A program made the translations under genes and the position numbers. This document shows positions 1 to 11,662 of a stretch of DNA of 64,000 bases, piece after piece (position 1 is the first letter of the stretch; every line of letters begins with the position of its first letter). The notes under the pieces were generated by a model, which was not told the DNA's origin, made no database searches, and saw nothing but the letters and a program-made list of their open reading frames with translations. Origin of the DNA: Istiophorus platypterus (lineage: Eukaryota > Chordata > Actinopteri > Istiophoriformes > Istiophoridae); the NCBI GenBank assembly GCA_016859345.1, contig CM029114.1, positions 8,871,501 to 8,935,500 of the forward strand, given 5' to 3'.

Positions 1-488
1 GATAGATTATAGCAAAACCAGTCTCAAATGGCTAAATGGGGTTTTATGAAATAGGTAGGAAACAATACCGATGGATATGGAAAAGGCCTGAACTCGAGAG
101 TGTATTCATTAATGCCTTGTTGAAATAACTGTGGCATGTAATTATGTATGTATGATTAAACAGCATGTAATTACCTAGACTGCTGACACAGCTGAAGCCT
201 TTAAATCAGAGTGTTTTTTGGAGATAAAGCCTTTGGCTAGAAAGCTAAGCCTTGCAGTTCCATCTGGTTTTCATATGCACATCATCAAAACTTCCATACT
301 GAAGACAATGCAGTTAACTCCCTCCAACTGTCATGTTATGTAATTTCAGTCAGTGAGTACATGGAGTGGCAAGAATCAGAAAATACCTTGTTTCGTTAGC
401 TGGTTTTGCACGAGTTTGCCTTCTTCGCATGGTATAGTAATAGCACTTTCAGGCTGAAAAAAAGTTAATGAATAAGTAACAGACCTAC
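1..488 (-). other. dclk2: dclk2 intron 2 (5' part, cut by window edge)
   Basis: Non-coding sequence downstream, on the minus strand, of the exon that ends at 489. The splice donor is seen directly: the minus strand reads CAG|GTAGGT, with the GT at 488-487. No further exon was recognised before the window edge. No repeat or microsatellite stands out. Confidence 0.8.
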
Positions 489-826
489 CTGCTTGCCCTC
501 CAAAGTGTACAGTCTCCTCACAGCTCCAGAGTCCAGCTTGATAGCGTCCGTGATGTCAGTGAGCACCTGCTCGAAGGAGTGCGCCGTCTTCTTATTGAGC
601 AGTATCCGGACTGCTTTGCGGGGTTTGACACCGCTGCGGATGACTGTGACGAGCTTCGGTTTGATGAAGTCCTTGGATTCACGCTGCAGTTCACTCTTCA
701 GCGGGATGAGGGAGGAGAGGGAGCGTGATGTGCCCGTCTTGCTGCCCACTGACCAGTTGGGGTTGATGTTCTTGCTGTAGTCCACACGTCGGAAGGCTTC
801 GTTCGAAGCGCACACATAACTCTCAC
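489..826 (-). CDS. dclk2: Doublecortin-like kinase 2, coding exon 2 (residues 136-248)
   Basis: Second coding exon of a doublecortin-like kinase, a microtubule-binding Ser/Thr kinase. The minus strand opens after a pyrimidine-rich acceptor (tcctccag) with GESYVCASNEAFRRVDYSKN. It continues through NPNWSVGSKTGTSRSL and ends KLDSGAVRRLYTLEGKQ before a GTAGGT donor. The 338 bp supply two bases of a split Gly codon plus 112 codons, which fits the phase of exon 1 exactly and ends at phase 0. Residues from about 190 (KPKLVTVIRSGVKPRKAVRI) are the start of the second DCX domain; DCX domains bind the microtubule lattice. The GESYVCASNE linker and KNINPNWSV are, from memory, typical of DCLK2 rather than DCLK1. 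The kinase domain is outside the window. Teleosts can carry two dclk2 paralogues, and I cannot tell which this is. Confidence 0.93.
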
Positions 827-3800
827 CTGGAGGAAGAAATAAGTTGGTAGAACAGATCAGGTCTAAATACAAATATCTCAGATACCACATCCACGTCTAA
901 GAAACTGTAATAAATGAAAATGAAACACATGCACACACACACACACAAAGACACTGCATAGCCAATGCTTCACATTCCACCTCACACTTATGGTATACAA
1001 TGTAAAATACTGCTTCCACTTGGTCTAAGGCGAACAACAAAGAGTTAACATTCCATAGTTGAAACAAAACGGCACATTGAGAGGCCAGGCCAGTGTAATA
1101 CTGTCCTCTCTCCCATTCAGCTGTTGAGCTGCTGCATTGGCCTTCCTCCAAAGTAAAGCATTTTGTTTTATCTGCCTGCATTCCATTCGAACCGTTAACA
1201 CGCAAATGTTTCCCCTTAAGAACAAAGTCATTTGACAAGTACGAGGGCTTGACCCGCAAATGAAAACCCCAGAAAGAATGTCTGGTGATTGTTCTGGAGA
1301 CTGAGTGAAACTTTTGTTTCTCAGTGCTTTTCTGTTCCACAGTGAGTAAGAGTGGGAAAGTGACAGATATTTTCTCTTTGGGCTGCATTCATCACAAAAG
1401 CATTCAAGTGTCCACTAAAAGTCAACGCTCTCTCAGATGCAACTTTCTCTTAACGAGACATATTGTACTTCTCCTCACTGCAAATTCTGTCCTGGCAAAC
1501 ATCTACTGTCTTTCCGTGAAGATATTAAATACGACTAGAGATCACACAATTTCTCATCAAAGCTTTCTGCAAAAAGAACAGCATGCACGAATTGAGGAAT
1601 CGAAAATGTGTAGCTTGTTAAAACGATGCCTTCCCAGCATGAAACAAAGTTCTGTGGAACCAATATCCCACAGGGTACGGTATTTGCCATCACATTATTG
1701 CTCAAGCCTGCAACATTGCATCAGTATGAGAACTTCAGAGAGGCTTGGCCATGGAGAAAACAGACATGACAGGTTTGAAATCAGCATAAAATGTAATCCT
1801 TTATAGCTGCATTCCAAAGAAATATTGTTGTTTGCAACTTAAACGGAAGCTTGCCATTTGTGGCAACATATCCACTGTCTTTGTGTAAAAAGTTAACTTT
1901 ACAAAGAATCAATCCCATTTATGAAATTTTGGATGTTGGATGTATGTCAAGACAAACGAATCGAGGTACGGTGTAAGAAGGCCATATGAGACATCGTGTC
2001 CCATGATACCTGGATTTATTAGGCCTTCAATTAACCAAGGGCTAATTAAAAAGGCTGGGACACAGCTGAGGGGACTGAGCTATGGCTGAAAACTAAAACA
2101 AAATGTAACTGGAGCTGTCACTCATCCGGGGGAAGATGACAGGATACTGAGATGCCCTCAGATGGTGACTGGTGACAAGTATATTCCCTGGAGTGCAGGG
2201 ATCTCAGGTGCAAAATCTCTCAGTGATGTGAAGGGTGCCTCAGCTACCCACCACCAGCTGCCGTCCTCATGTGGACAACAGATGAGGTCACCTTAACAGA
2301 GCTGTCTAACCAGCCCAGCTTTTACTGCAGTGGTCTCACAGTTGTCACACACAGTATTGATATCAAAATTGATATCAAAAAGAGCCAAAAATGTCAAATC
2401 TGTCTATGTGCTGTTCGTTCATCCTTCCAAGAAACTCACAGTCATTATAAAAATGTATAGTTCTAGTAGTACCAAGCTGCACACCTTCATTTATCCATCA
2501 AGCATACATTCAGGATGTAGCTCAGTTTCAGCCCAGGCTAATACCCGATAAACCCCTACAAATTAGACATTTAAACATTTCCATGACTGAGTGGCTCATA
2601 AAACTTAATTTATCAATCAAAGATAAATTAAATCAACATGTTTTTTTTCAATGATGACAAATCTTGGAAAAAAAATCACTGGAATTTAATATTTAAGTAA
2701 AAAGAAAATGACTTCATGAAGACAATGAAAATGTATTAGCTTTAATTTTAGGTGCATGTCAAACTGTGACCTTAAATTCATCTGTAGAGTTCTATTGTTA
2801 GCTAGCATTTGGGGAAATATTTTGATAATACTGTATGTAGGAGCAAAGACTATAGCAAAATATAGTAGCTTCTGGTCATTAGCTGCAGTACTGGGAACAA
2901 TGCATAGCGTAAAGGAGCAGTGGAGTTGGTGAGCAAGGAAGACATTATGCAGCAACACGGATTTTACATTGTTCCAAATGGCTGCGCTCCATTTTGTTAC
3001 ACCCATCTTCTGCTGATTTGTTGCAGAAAAGTCCGACATGAGTTCATTCTTTCAGTAAACTCCCTTTTAATGAACTTTCTGAGCACTGAATCTGAAAAAA
3101 TTAAAAGGGTCTACTTTTTTAGTAAGGGACTATAATTTCTGAAATGACATCACTGGACCATTCTGTTAACATACACAATATTTCTAATGCTGAAATGCCT
3201 CATAATCTTTAGCCAAATTGCACCATTAAAATGGTTAATTTTACAAACAAACCCTTTGGCTTGCAAAGCTATTGTCCCAACAAGAGTTGCTCTGTCAGCA
3301 AGTTATGTATGTGTTACCTCTCTGTGTTGTTTTCCACTAGCACAGCAGTTCAACTTGACTGGTTGGCTCGGTAATCCCATCCATCCATAAGGGACACACA
3401 TGTGAATGGGGCTTGATTGGCTTTCCACACAAAAGAGTCCCAGCAGGCCTCAATCAATGGAGGCAGACTGCTGAGCTGTGCAGTAATGTTCCTACTCTCT
3501 GTCCATTTAGATGGGTTAGTGAACAAGGACAAGACACTGGTGCTCAGCCCACCTGCAGTCTGCCTCATGTTTGGTGGAAACTAGAAAGCTTGCATGGATG
3601 CTTATGATTGACATAGGACAATGTGATATCCTTAATCTCATTACAGAGCCAGTTCTTGCAGGTTCTGTTCCCCAAAACCATAAATAGCATTTTCCCACTT
3701 ATCCATCAGGGCATGGCAACTAAGACAGTCAGTAGTACAACTCTGGAACAAGCCAACGCACCAAAAAAACCCCAACATCTTTTGCGCAGTTTGCCAAACT

Positions 3801-5141
3801 AATGATGCCACAGAATTCAGATCAGGCACTGGCCTAAATCTTCCCTCTCTCAGAGGACGGGGGCTGCAGGAAATGAGTCTCGCACAGAGACTAAACTTTT
3901 AGGAGGATGTGAGATAAAAAAAAAAACCATAATTTAAGAATAATGACTGCAGCACGAGCTTGGTGGATCCTGAGTACGTGTGGCCGAGCAGTAACCCCCT
4001 CACGTTAAAAGAGGATTGCAGGCAGGTCACAGCGCAGACAGACAGTCTAGGGCTGAACATGAAGATTAACTCATCACTGAGGGGTCACTGTCCCTGCAGG
4101 ACACTGCAGCAGGAAAGTGAAAGGGTCATTGACTGTGCTCTATTCGTCTCTGTAGTGCACAACTGCCTCGGCCACAGTGTTTTAAAACCAAATTTGTTTC
4201 CGAAGTCCTTACAGCCCTCTACGTCCTGACCAAAATGATTAAACTGGTCATATAGCTATTACTGCAGTGGGCATTCTTCACCGGCTATTGTTTCTTAGTA
4301 GCTTTTATATAATTTTGTTATAAGTTAGAAACCACATTACTTACGGTTTCTTACAACCCATTAATTCACCCCTAAACTGCAAGCAATAAACAGACAGTGG
4401 ATGGGGAAGGGAAACATTCATCCTCCAAGCCCCAAGGGTGAGATCAAGACTTTAGACTTCTGAGCCAATGGACCCTACATCAACACACAGTCATCTAACA
4501 TTTACTTCCAGGAAGGGGGATGACAAAGGCACATTCCCGTCCACATACACTCAGCTCACAGATACACGATAAAGAAAGTGGGAGAACCTGAAAGAGAGAG
4601 TCCAGCTGTGATCAGCGTACATCGATGCACATTAGCAGCAGCCTGCACTGAACTAAAGCTGCACGGAGGAGGGCCCCGCTTGTCTCCGTGCATGCCACTG
4701 GGTCAACCGTGTCAGAACAGTTATGTCAACGACGCAGATTATGTGAATGATGCTTGAGGGAAGCTTTGCAACGCATCCATTATACTGCAATGTTCTCCTG
4801 AGATAAATGGATCGATTTCCCCACACTGACCTCAAAGTAACCTTTTTAATCAGGCACTGGAAACTTTCTCAACAGACAGAATAAACAGACAAAGCAGACC
4901 CGGCCTTCAAGTGTGAATATGACCTTTTAAACTTCTGGCATAACTCACCAGAGGCTATAGTGAACATCGGCATGTGTCAATTAGCCAATATTCAAGGCAA
5001 AAATGTGGCATTTAAAAAAAAATCAATCGTATGTCTGGATCAATGCACATTAGTCTGTCATCAACACGATCACATCCCGAGTCTTTTTCACAATCTGTGG
5101 TCACACGAAAAGCTTATCACACCCATCAGCATCGCCCTTAC
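827..5141 (-). other. dclk2: dclk2 intron 1
   Basis: A 4.3 kb intron bounded by a GTAAGG donor (minus strand, 5141-5140) and a tcctccag acceptor (828-827). Short ORFs inside have no recognisable similarity and no exon-like borders. A short CA run lies near 929-946. Around 2010-2090 an AT-rich stretch carries ATTAA-type homeodomain sites (caattaacc, gctaattaaa) beside a CAGCTG E-box and could be a regulatory element. Nothing else stands out. Confidence 0.8.
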
Positions 5142-5547
5142 CCTCCACCAACTCATCCAGACTGGTGATCTTCCTGCCTCCGTCCAACGTGTACAGCATA
5201 CGGACCCCCTGAGGGAGGTTGACGTTGTCGGACAGGGACCGTGTGAGCTCCATGAGCAGCGCGTCCAGGGACCTGAACCGGTCGTTGGAGACCGCGTACA
5301 GCAGACCTTTGAAATACTTGTCCCCGTTGCGATAGAAGCGCACTTTCCTGGCCCTCTTCTCGGACGTGAGGGACTGGAGGGTGCGTGTGCGGTAGAAGCT
5401 GCAGTGCGCGCTGTGCGCCGGGCTGGGGACCAGACCGTTGCCCCTGGACCCGGACTGGGACCCGGAGCACGAGTTGGTCCTGGGCGCCCGGTGCGGCTTC
5501 TCCCGCTCCTCGAAGTGTTCAAATTCAATGCTCCTGCTCAGCGACAT
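5142..5547 (-). CDS. dclk2: Doublecortin-like kinase 2, coding exon 1 (residues 1-136)
   Basis: First coding exon. The start is taken at 5547-5545 because the product opens MSLSRSIEFEHFEEREKP, matching the remembered DCLK2 N-terminus (RSIELEHFEER). The ATG has G at -3. A variable Ser/Gly/Arg-rich stretch (about 20-37) is followed by the conserved block GNGLVPSPAHSAHCSFYRTR (37-56), then the first DCX domain from about 66: KVRFYRNGDKYFKGLLYAVS, RFRSLDALLMELTRSLSDNV, NLPQGVRMLYTLDGGRKITS, LDELVEG. The exon ends in phase 1 (gag g|GTAAGG) and joins exon 2 through a split Gly codon. DCX domains bind between tubulin protofilaments and act in neuronal migration and neurite growth. The reading frame stays open upstream to an ATG at 5664, but the conserved start favours 5547. 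Confidence 0.95.
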
Positions 5548-5795
5548 GTCTCGGGCGAAATCGGAGAGTCGAGGGGGGAGAGAAATAAAAAAATAAAAGC
5601 AACTTTTATCCAGAGGGTCGGAGGATGGAGGGTACGCGTGTGCGCCTTCAGCCTCCGTCCGCAACCCACGGGCGGCTGGACCGCAGCTTCCAAAAATGAG
5701 AGAGGGGGGGGAGAAAAAGTCGAGAAATAATCTTTAAGTCCACATAAACTGAAGCCAGTCCTGACTGAGCCGATGAATAGATTTCACTACCTATT

Positions 5796-5837
<42 letters not shown>

Positions 5838-6000
5838 AACGCACGCACACGCACCGCGGGGGCAATAATCCAAACGCCGACTCCGGATTATCCGGTTGAA
5901 AATGCGGCGAATATCGAGCTGCCGCGATTGACAGACATCGCAGTGGAGTTGCAGTCGGTTATTTAACAAACGACCGAGAGATGTCACCTAAAAAAAAAAA
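5548..6000 (-). promoter_or_regulatory. dclk2: Likely dclk2 5' UTR and proximal promoter
   Basis: Sequence directly upstream of the dclk2 start codon on the minus strand. It is CpG-containing and carries a (CA)n run (about 5792-5832). The frame of dclk2 is open from 5548 to 5664, so 5' UTR or an N-terminal extension overlaps this part. No TATA box or transcription start could be fixed by eye. Confidence 0.5.
5792..5832. repeat. (CA)n microsatellite
   Basis: Dinucleotide run of about 20 CA units, followed by interrupted CA/CG repeats to about 5855. It lies about 250 bp upstream of the dclk2 start codon. Confidence 0.95.
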
Positions 6001-6147
6001 AAAAAAAGACAACAAAAAAAAAAACAAAACAAAAAAACCCAACAAAGACAAAAAAAAAAGAGAAACTAGGGTGAGTCAGACACCGAGAACCCCTCAAACG
6101 AAAAAAAAAAAAGACCCCGAAAACCCGAAAAAACAAAAAAACCCGAA
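5985..6147. repeat. A-rich low-complexity tract
   Basis: About 160 bp of plus-strand A runs broken by single C or G bases or short interruptions (aaaaaaaaaaaaaagacaac, aaaaaaaccc). It abuts the GC-rich block that begins near 6148. The long open frame through it is a composition artefact (Lys/Asn-rich). Confidence 0.85.
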
Positions 6148-6350
6148 CGCCTCCTCCTCCTCGCGCTCGCGCCGGGTCTCACTGGTCGCTCGCCCGAGCG
6201 GCGGACGGCGAGGGAGGCGGGGGCCCGGCGCGCCGCGGGGTCCTAGCGCCGCCCAGGTCCCCGCGCCCGAGGGCTCCCGGGGACCCGGGGAGACGACGGG
6301 GCCCCGACCGAGCCTCCTGCGTGACCTCGGACGGGGTCACTCCGCAAGTG
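6148..6350. promoter_or_regulatory. Very GC-rich CpG block upstream of dclk2
   Basis: About 200 bp of extreme GC content, dense in CpG (cgcgctcgcgccggg, gcccggcgcgccgcgg), bounded abruptly by A-rich DNA on both sides. Its place about 600-800 bp upstream of the dclk2 start fits a CpG-island promoter. At 6321-6340 the sequence GTGACCTCGGACGGGGTCAC has arms GTGACC/GGTCAC around an 8-bp centre. This contains an everted pair of nuclear-receptor half-sites (TGACCT, six bases, GGGTCA). An inserted ribosomal spacer fragment is an alternative for the sharp edges. Confidence 0.45.
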
Positions 6351-6418
6351 GAAATAAAAACAAAAACGGAAAGAAAACAAAACAGCTTTTTGGCCTTAAA
6401 TTATCGGTTGGCAAAAGC

Positions 6419-6740
<322 letters not shown>

Positions 6741-6743
<3 letters not shown>

Positions 6744-6852
6744 ATCTATCTATCTGTCTGTCTGTCTGTCTGTCTGTCCGTCCGTCCGTCCGTCCATCCA
6801 TCCATCCATCCACCCACCTATCTATCTATCTATCTGTCTATCTATCTATCTG

Positions 6853-6911
<59 letters not shown>

Positions 6912-6938
6912 GTCTATCTATCTATCTATCTATCTATC

Positions 6939-6999
<61 letters not shown>

Positions 7000-7000
7000 C

Positions 7001-7059
<59 letters not shown>
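6741..7059. repeat. Compound (CTAT)n/(CTGT)n/(CCGT)n/(CCAT)n microsatellite
   Basis: About 320 bp of tetranucleotide units. The array grades from CTAT through CTGT, CCGT and CCAT back to CTAT, with one frame slip near 6940 (tatcatctat). The graded variants suggest point mutations spread by slippage. The long Ile/Tyr/Leu/Ser frames through it are not genes. Confidence 0.97.
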
Positions 7060-9772
7060 CAGTTAGTAGAGATAGATATTATAACCATGGAAGCATCTGT
7101 TCATCTTCCAATAGAACTTGAAAAATAATAAAAGTGGCCTTTGAGTTTGTTTGTTTGTTTGTTTTCGTTTGTTTGTTTGTTTTTAAAGTGGAAGCCGTTT
7201 ATTTATCTACTAAACATACAGGGTCCACAACCGTAAAAAAAAAAAAAAAAATTAAGAAACATAAAAGTAAGCTCAACCTTAGTTTAAGAGATTCTTAGAA
7301 TGTTGTATTAGCTGCATATTAGCTTCAGACAGCTAGCTAGCAGCAACGGGGAGCATGTTTAGCAGTAAAACTGATCACAGAAACACAATTCGTGAAAAAA
7401 TCCAAAATCAACCATCACAGAACTGCTGTAACAAAAAAAAAAATTCCTACCTTGTACCTATAGATAAAACTCATTTATACATTTCAAGCATTCTGGTAGG
7501 TTATTATTGTTGTTGTTGTTTAATATACATATTTCATTTGTTCTTTTTAATTATCTTCATACTGTGTGAAGTAATGATAACTTTCTACCGTAAACTAAAA
7601 ATTGGTTGGACAATCCCGGTTTTCCTAATCTCCAGGTGGGTTCCTGATAGAACCTCCCAACTGTTCCCTGCCAGGCTCTTACCTTCCTCTGTCACCCCCT
7701 GGCAGAGCACAGACAGGAACCACACTTTAACTGCAGCTTGTCAAAGAAAAAATCAAAAATAATAATTAAAAAAAAAAAATGAAAACAGGGCAGAGTAGTA
7801 ATAGACAGACCGGGGTTGAGTTAACCCACTTTTCAACTACAGTAGCCTCATTCCCAAAGCTAGTGCAAACAAAACTAATAAGTCTACATGTGTCACATTT
7901 TATGAGCGTGTATTAGGGACAGGCCAGTTTTTAAAGGCAGTTCAGATAAGTTTTACAGATATGGGCGCAAACATAACAGAAGAGTTTGTCTGATAGATGA
8001 CAAAATCACCTTTTTGTGTACCTCAGCTCAGCTGTAGCAACTTTAATTAGTTTTCTTGTCTTAGTTTGTTCTTTATTCTTTATTGGATTCCATAAAGTGT
8101 TTGCTAGTCTTCTTTGCATCCCAAGAAAAGAAAAGGCACAAGAATAGGCAGAAAAAGGCAGAAAAAGTTCAGCATAGATATAAGAAAATAAGTGAAATTG
8201 GCTTGAGAACATTAAAAAAATATGTCAGTGAAGTGAGAGAGAGAGAGCCGATCTTTTTGTGGTGGATGGCATTTGTTTCTACCTTATCACAGATTGAGTT
8301 TTTCCCACAAGGAAATGAGGCTTTGAGTGAATAGAAACTAAATTTTGTTAGCAGCCTTATCCATCTATTTTTTTAAATTTTATTTTATTAATCAGTCCAT
8401 TCAAATCTATATAAATGCCACCTATGTGTGGCATCAAAAGCCAGCTGTTTTGGATGTATTGTTTGGGCAGCCTTTGTGGGAGGAAGTCGCTAAGCAGAAA
8501 CCAAACAGGAGTACTCTTCCCCGGCAGAGGGAAATCCTGTACAGAATGACAAAGCAGAAAATCCCACTCTGACAAGAATCCCTCTCTATAAAATAAAAAC
8601 AACAATCAGGTTGGCGGTAAAGCTTAAGCCCCCCTCTGACTGTTTCTTCTGGTACTTTTGTTAAGCTGCTAATATAATGCAGTTAATGAGGGATTTGGGG
8701 AGTAATTCTCCTCAAACATTTGTTTGAAAATCATTTAGCAAAAAAATCCACTTTTAAGAAAACGATGCTAAGCGTGCCATCGGTTGCAAAGCTCTGCTGG
8801 TTTCAAGTTGAAATCACAGGCCTTATGGATAAATTATACTCATTTAAAGAAGTGATGTATAAAATTTAGAAAAATACCCTTTCAGATATTTCAGTATTGT
8901 AAAATGAATTGTGGGTGAATAATTGGCCTCTGGATATCTGACGTTTCTCAGATAAACACACTGACAGCAGCATGTGCACTTGTATTATTTTCATGGCAGA
9001 AACCAGGTGCAATAACACTCACATAATTCCAGATTAATGTGTCAATAAAGATGAGGATATGGCTTTGGGGTCAAAGGTTAAGCGAGAGGACATGAGGCAG
9101 CTGGAGGTAGGGTCATTAGTGCACAGCTCCTTGAAAGGTTATATTGGTTCTAACACACCCCAGAGACATCACTGTCTTAGCCACAGTGAATATTGTACAC
9201 TCCAGTTTGTTTGCAGATTTTTTTAAAGATAAAAACATACCAAAATGAGCAATGGTCAAAACAAAATCTCATCATAAAATGGTTTTAGTCATTTAACTAA
9301 TTAATTCATTTTAGTAGACTGATTGGAATCTAATCTGATGAATCATTGTTTTGGTTTAACGAGATTAAGGTCAAAGTGATTTCTACCTGATCTAGTGACG
9401 CTAAAAGAGAAAAAAAAATACTCCACCGCCCTCTAGTGTTCACGCTTTATGGGGGGGGGGTTGAGTACTTCTATTCAGTATTTTGCTTTTACTCAGATTA
9501 GTTCTAGCTGAATATAAAATGATGTGGGAGCTCTGTGAAATTTTGCAACTAAAAGATGTTCACATCAACAAAAGTTTTACCTGTTGATACTAGTCAGACA
9601 GTGTTTAAGAAAGATGGTATTTGTTATTGCATTACAGATGGATGACAGGAAAGGCCTCAAATTGGTTACAATAACCATGGTGATATGGTGACTAAAACTG
9701 GACAATATACAGTATAATATATAAACAATAAATATGATTAAAAGTCATGAAGTAGTGGATTAAGATGTAACA
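7060..9772. other. Intergenic, no gene recognised
   Basis: Single-copy-looking, AT-rich DNA. It contains a short (GTTT)n run (about 7147-7181), A runs (7236-7251, 7433-7442) and a G run (9451-9460). ORFs are short and resemble nothing I know. Confidence 0.6.
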
Positions 9773-10846
9773 GTCCAAGTATTTCACTTCCCTTTTAGCA
9801 AAATCCTGACTTACGGCAAGGAAATAAAACCTCCTGGTTGCTTCCTCTTCTTTATGAGAGACCAGAGCAATACCCATATCACTGATGATGACACAGCTAT
9901 TCCCCTGTTGATCTTAAACTTCATCTTATTTGCACCCCTGAACAACACCCTGAAATGCTGTACTCGGAGCTTATCACTTGGGGCAGGAACTTGTTTCAGA
10001 TTTAAAGGCCATGGAATAGTGTCATGGTCTCAGACATGAATGGTGCTGATTCTATACTCAGCTCCTTCACACAAGGCTGCAAACTGCCTCAGTGGTGCAC
10101 TAGAGGTCATATTCTATGAAGCTAACAATACCCTTGTCTCTGATCAAGCCCATGGCTTATGAATCCCTGCTGTGGGCGTTTTTTTCCTTTTTTGTTTGGA
10201 CAAGCTACCTGGTAAATAATAAAGGTAGACAGCATTTCTTGGCCATTTCTTTTCTGGAGAACACCTTAATTTCCTACAGCAAGAGATTTACTTGATGAAA
10301 TTGCCAGCGCACTGTGTGACTCTCACCTTTATTGTCCTCATAAAAGTTGCCACGGGTACTGGCTGTGGATTATTGATATTTATCCACTTCATGGTTCGAT
10401 GAGTTTTGTGCGCTTTCCTAAAATGAAATGCATGAAATTGTGAGCCCCGTTTTATTCAAAGTGACTTTCCACACTCATTCTGAGTCAGAGAACCATTGAT
10501 CTATTTTCCACTCCCACATTCACAATTTCATATTTTTCAATACAGCCGTTTTGTTTTTCATGACATTGGTCATTAACATGCTGAAACTGTACTTTTTTTT
10601 CTCAGTGTAGCCTCTGATAAATCATTAATATTCTGAGACATCAAGGCCCTACCAGTCAAACCTAAAGGTTGATTTTTCAGTTTATCAGCTTTATATCATG
10701 GCACTGGAGAAGAGGCTCAGGCTAATTGCAAAACCAAGACTACTTCACTTTTAGCAATATCCTGACCTGCTGCAAGGAACCCCCCCCCCCCCCCCCAGTG
10801 GCTTCCTCTTCTGTACAAGAGTCTAGAACAATACCCATATCACTGC
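9773..10846 (+). repeat. Direct repeat pair D1/D2 (about 115 bp each)
   Basis: 9773-9887 and 10733-10846 share tttagca, atcctgac, gcaagga, ggcttcctcttct (with gttgcttcctcttct in D1) and agcaatacccatatcactg-type sequence in the same order and orientation, about 960 bp apart. D2 carries a 17-base C run where D1 has aataaaacctcc. Arm A of the foldback sits between the two copies. Confidence 0.8.
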
Positions 10847-11662
10847 ATTGTCTTGGGAAACCCTACATGGACCCGTTGCCTGTAACAACAGAGTTCCCAG
10901 GATCACAGGGGCCTGTTACTCTCAGACCGGTGTATAGAAACCCGCAAGCATTTAAATGTACAAGGCATTACAATTTAGGTAATTGGATTTATGTTTTACG
11001 TCTAAGTATTATGGGAAACAAATATCTCCAAATGATCAAAGCATGAAGTGAAATTAAAACTGACAAAATCACCTTTTAGGTTAAAGTACAAGTCTCCACC
11101 ACATCTTTTAGCGCCTTAATGTCTCAGAATATTAATGATTTATCAAAAGTTATGCTGGAAAAACACTTAAAAGGTTTGTACAGTTTTTGCATGTTAATGA
11201 ACGATGTCATAAAAAACACAACAACTGTATTGAAAAACGTGAAATTGTTATTCGTGAATGTGGGAGTGGAAAATAAATCACTGGTTCTCTGACGCAGTTT
11301 GGAAAGTCGGTCGCTTTGAATAAAACTTGAAAAGGGATTTTATGAATTTCTCAAGAAAAATTCACAAAACATGTCACAACCATAAAGTTGAAAAACTACA
11401 ATCATCCTCATCCATGACCCATGGCAACTTTTATGAGGACCATAAAAGTGAGAGTCACACACTGCCTTGGCAATTTCACCAAGTAAATCACTTGCTATAG
11501 GACATTAAGGTGTTCTCCAGAAAAGAAATGGCCAAGAAATTCTGTCTACCTTTATTATTTACCAGGTAACTTGTTCAAAGCAAAAAATAATATATGCACA
11601 CAGCAGGGATTCATAAGCCATGGGCTTGATCAGAGACAAGGGTATTGTAGGTACCACAGAAT
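10110..11662. repeat. Long foldback inverted repeat (arms ~0.58-0.6 kb)
   Basis: Arm A (about 10110-10688) is matched by the reverse complement of arm B (about 11056-11662). Shared blocks run in inverted order. They include cttgtctctgatcaagccca, catggcttatgaatccctgc, ctggtaaataataaaggtag, tttcttttctggagaacacc and gataaatcattaatattctg. Arms differ by scattered substitutions and small indels, so the structure is not recent. The spacer of about 370 bp holds direct repeat D2. No transposase-like frame was seen, so a non-autonomous foldback element or an inverted pair of one repeat family are both possible. Confidence 0.9.

Noticed and set aside
4960..5730. 256-residue plus-strand frame opposite dclk2 exon 1
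   Set aside because: Antisense shadow of the GC-rich dclk2 exon; the minus strand has the conserved protein and matching splice sites.
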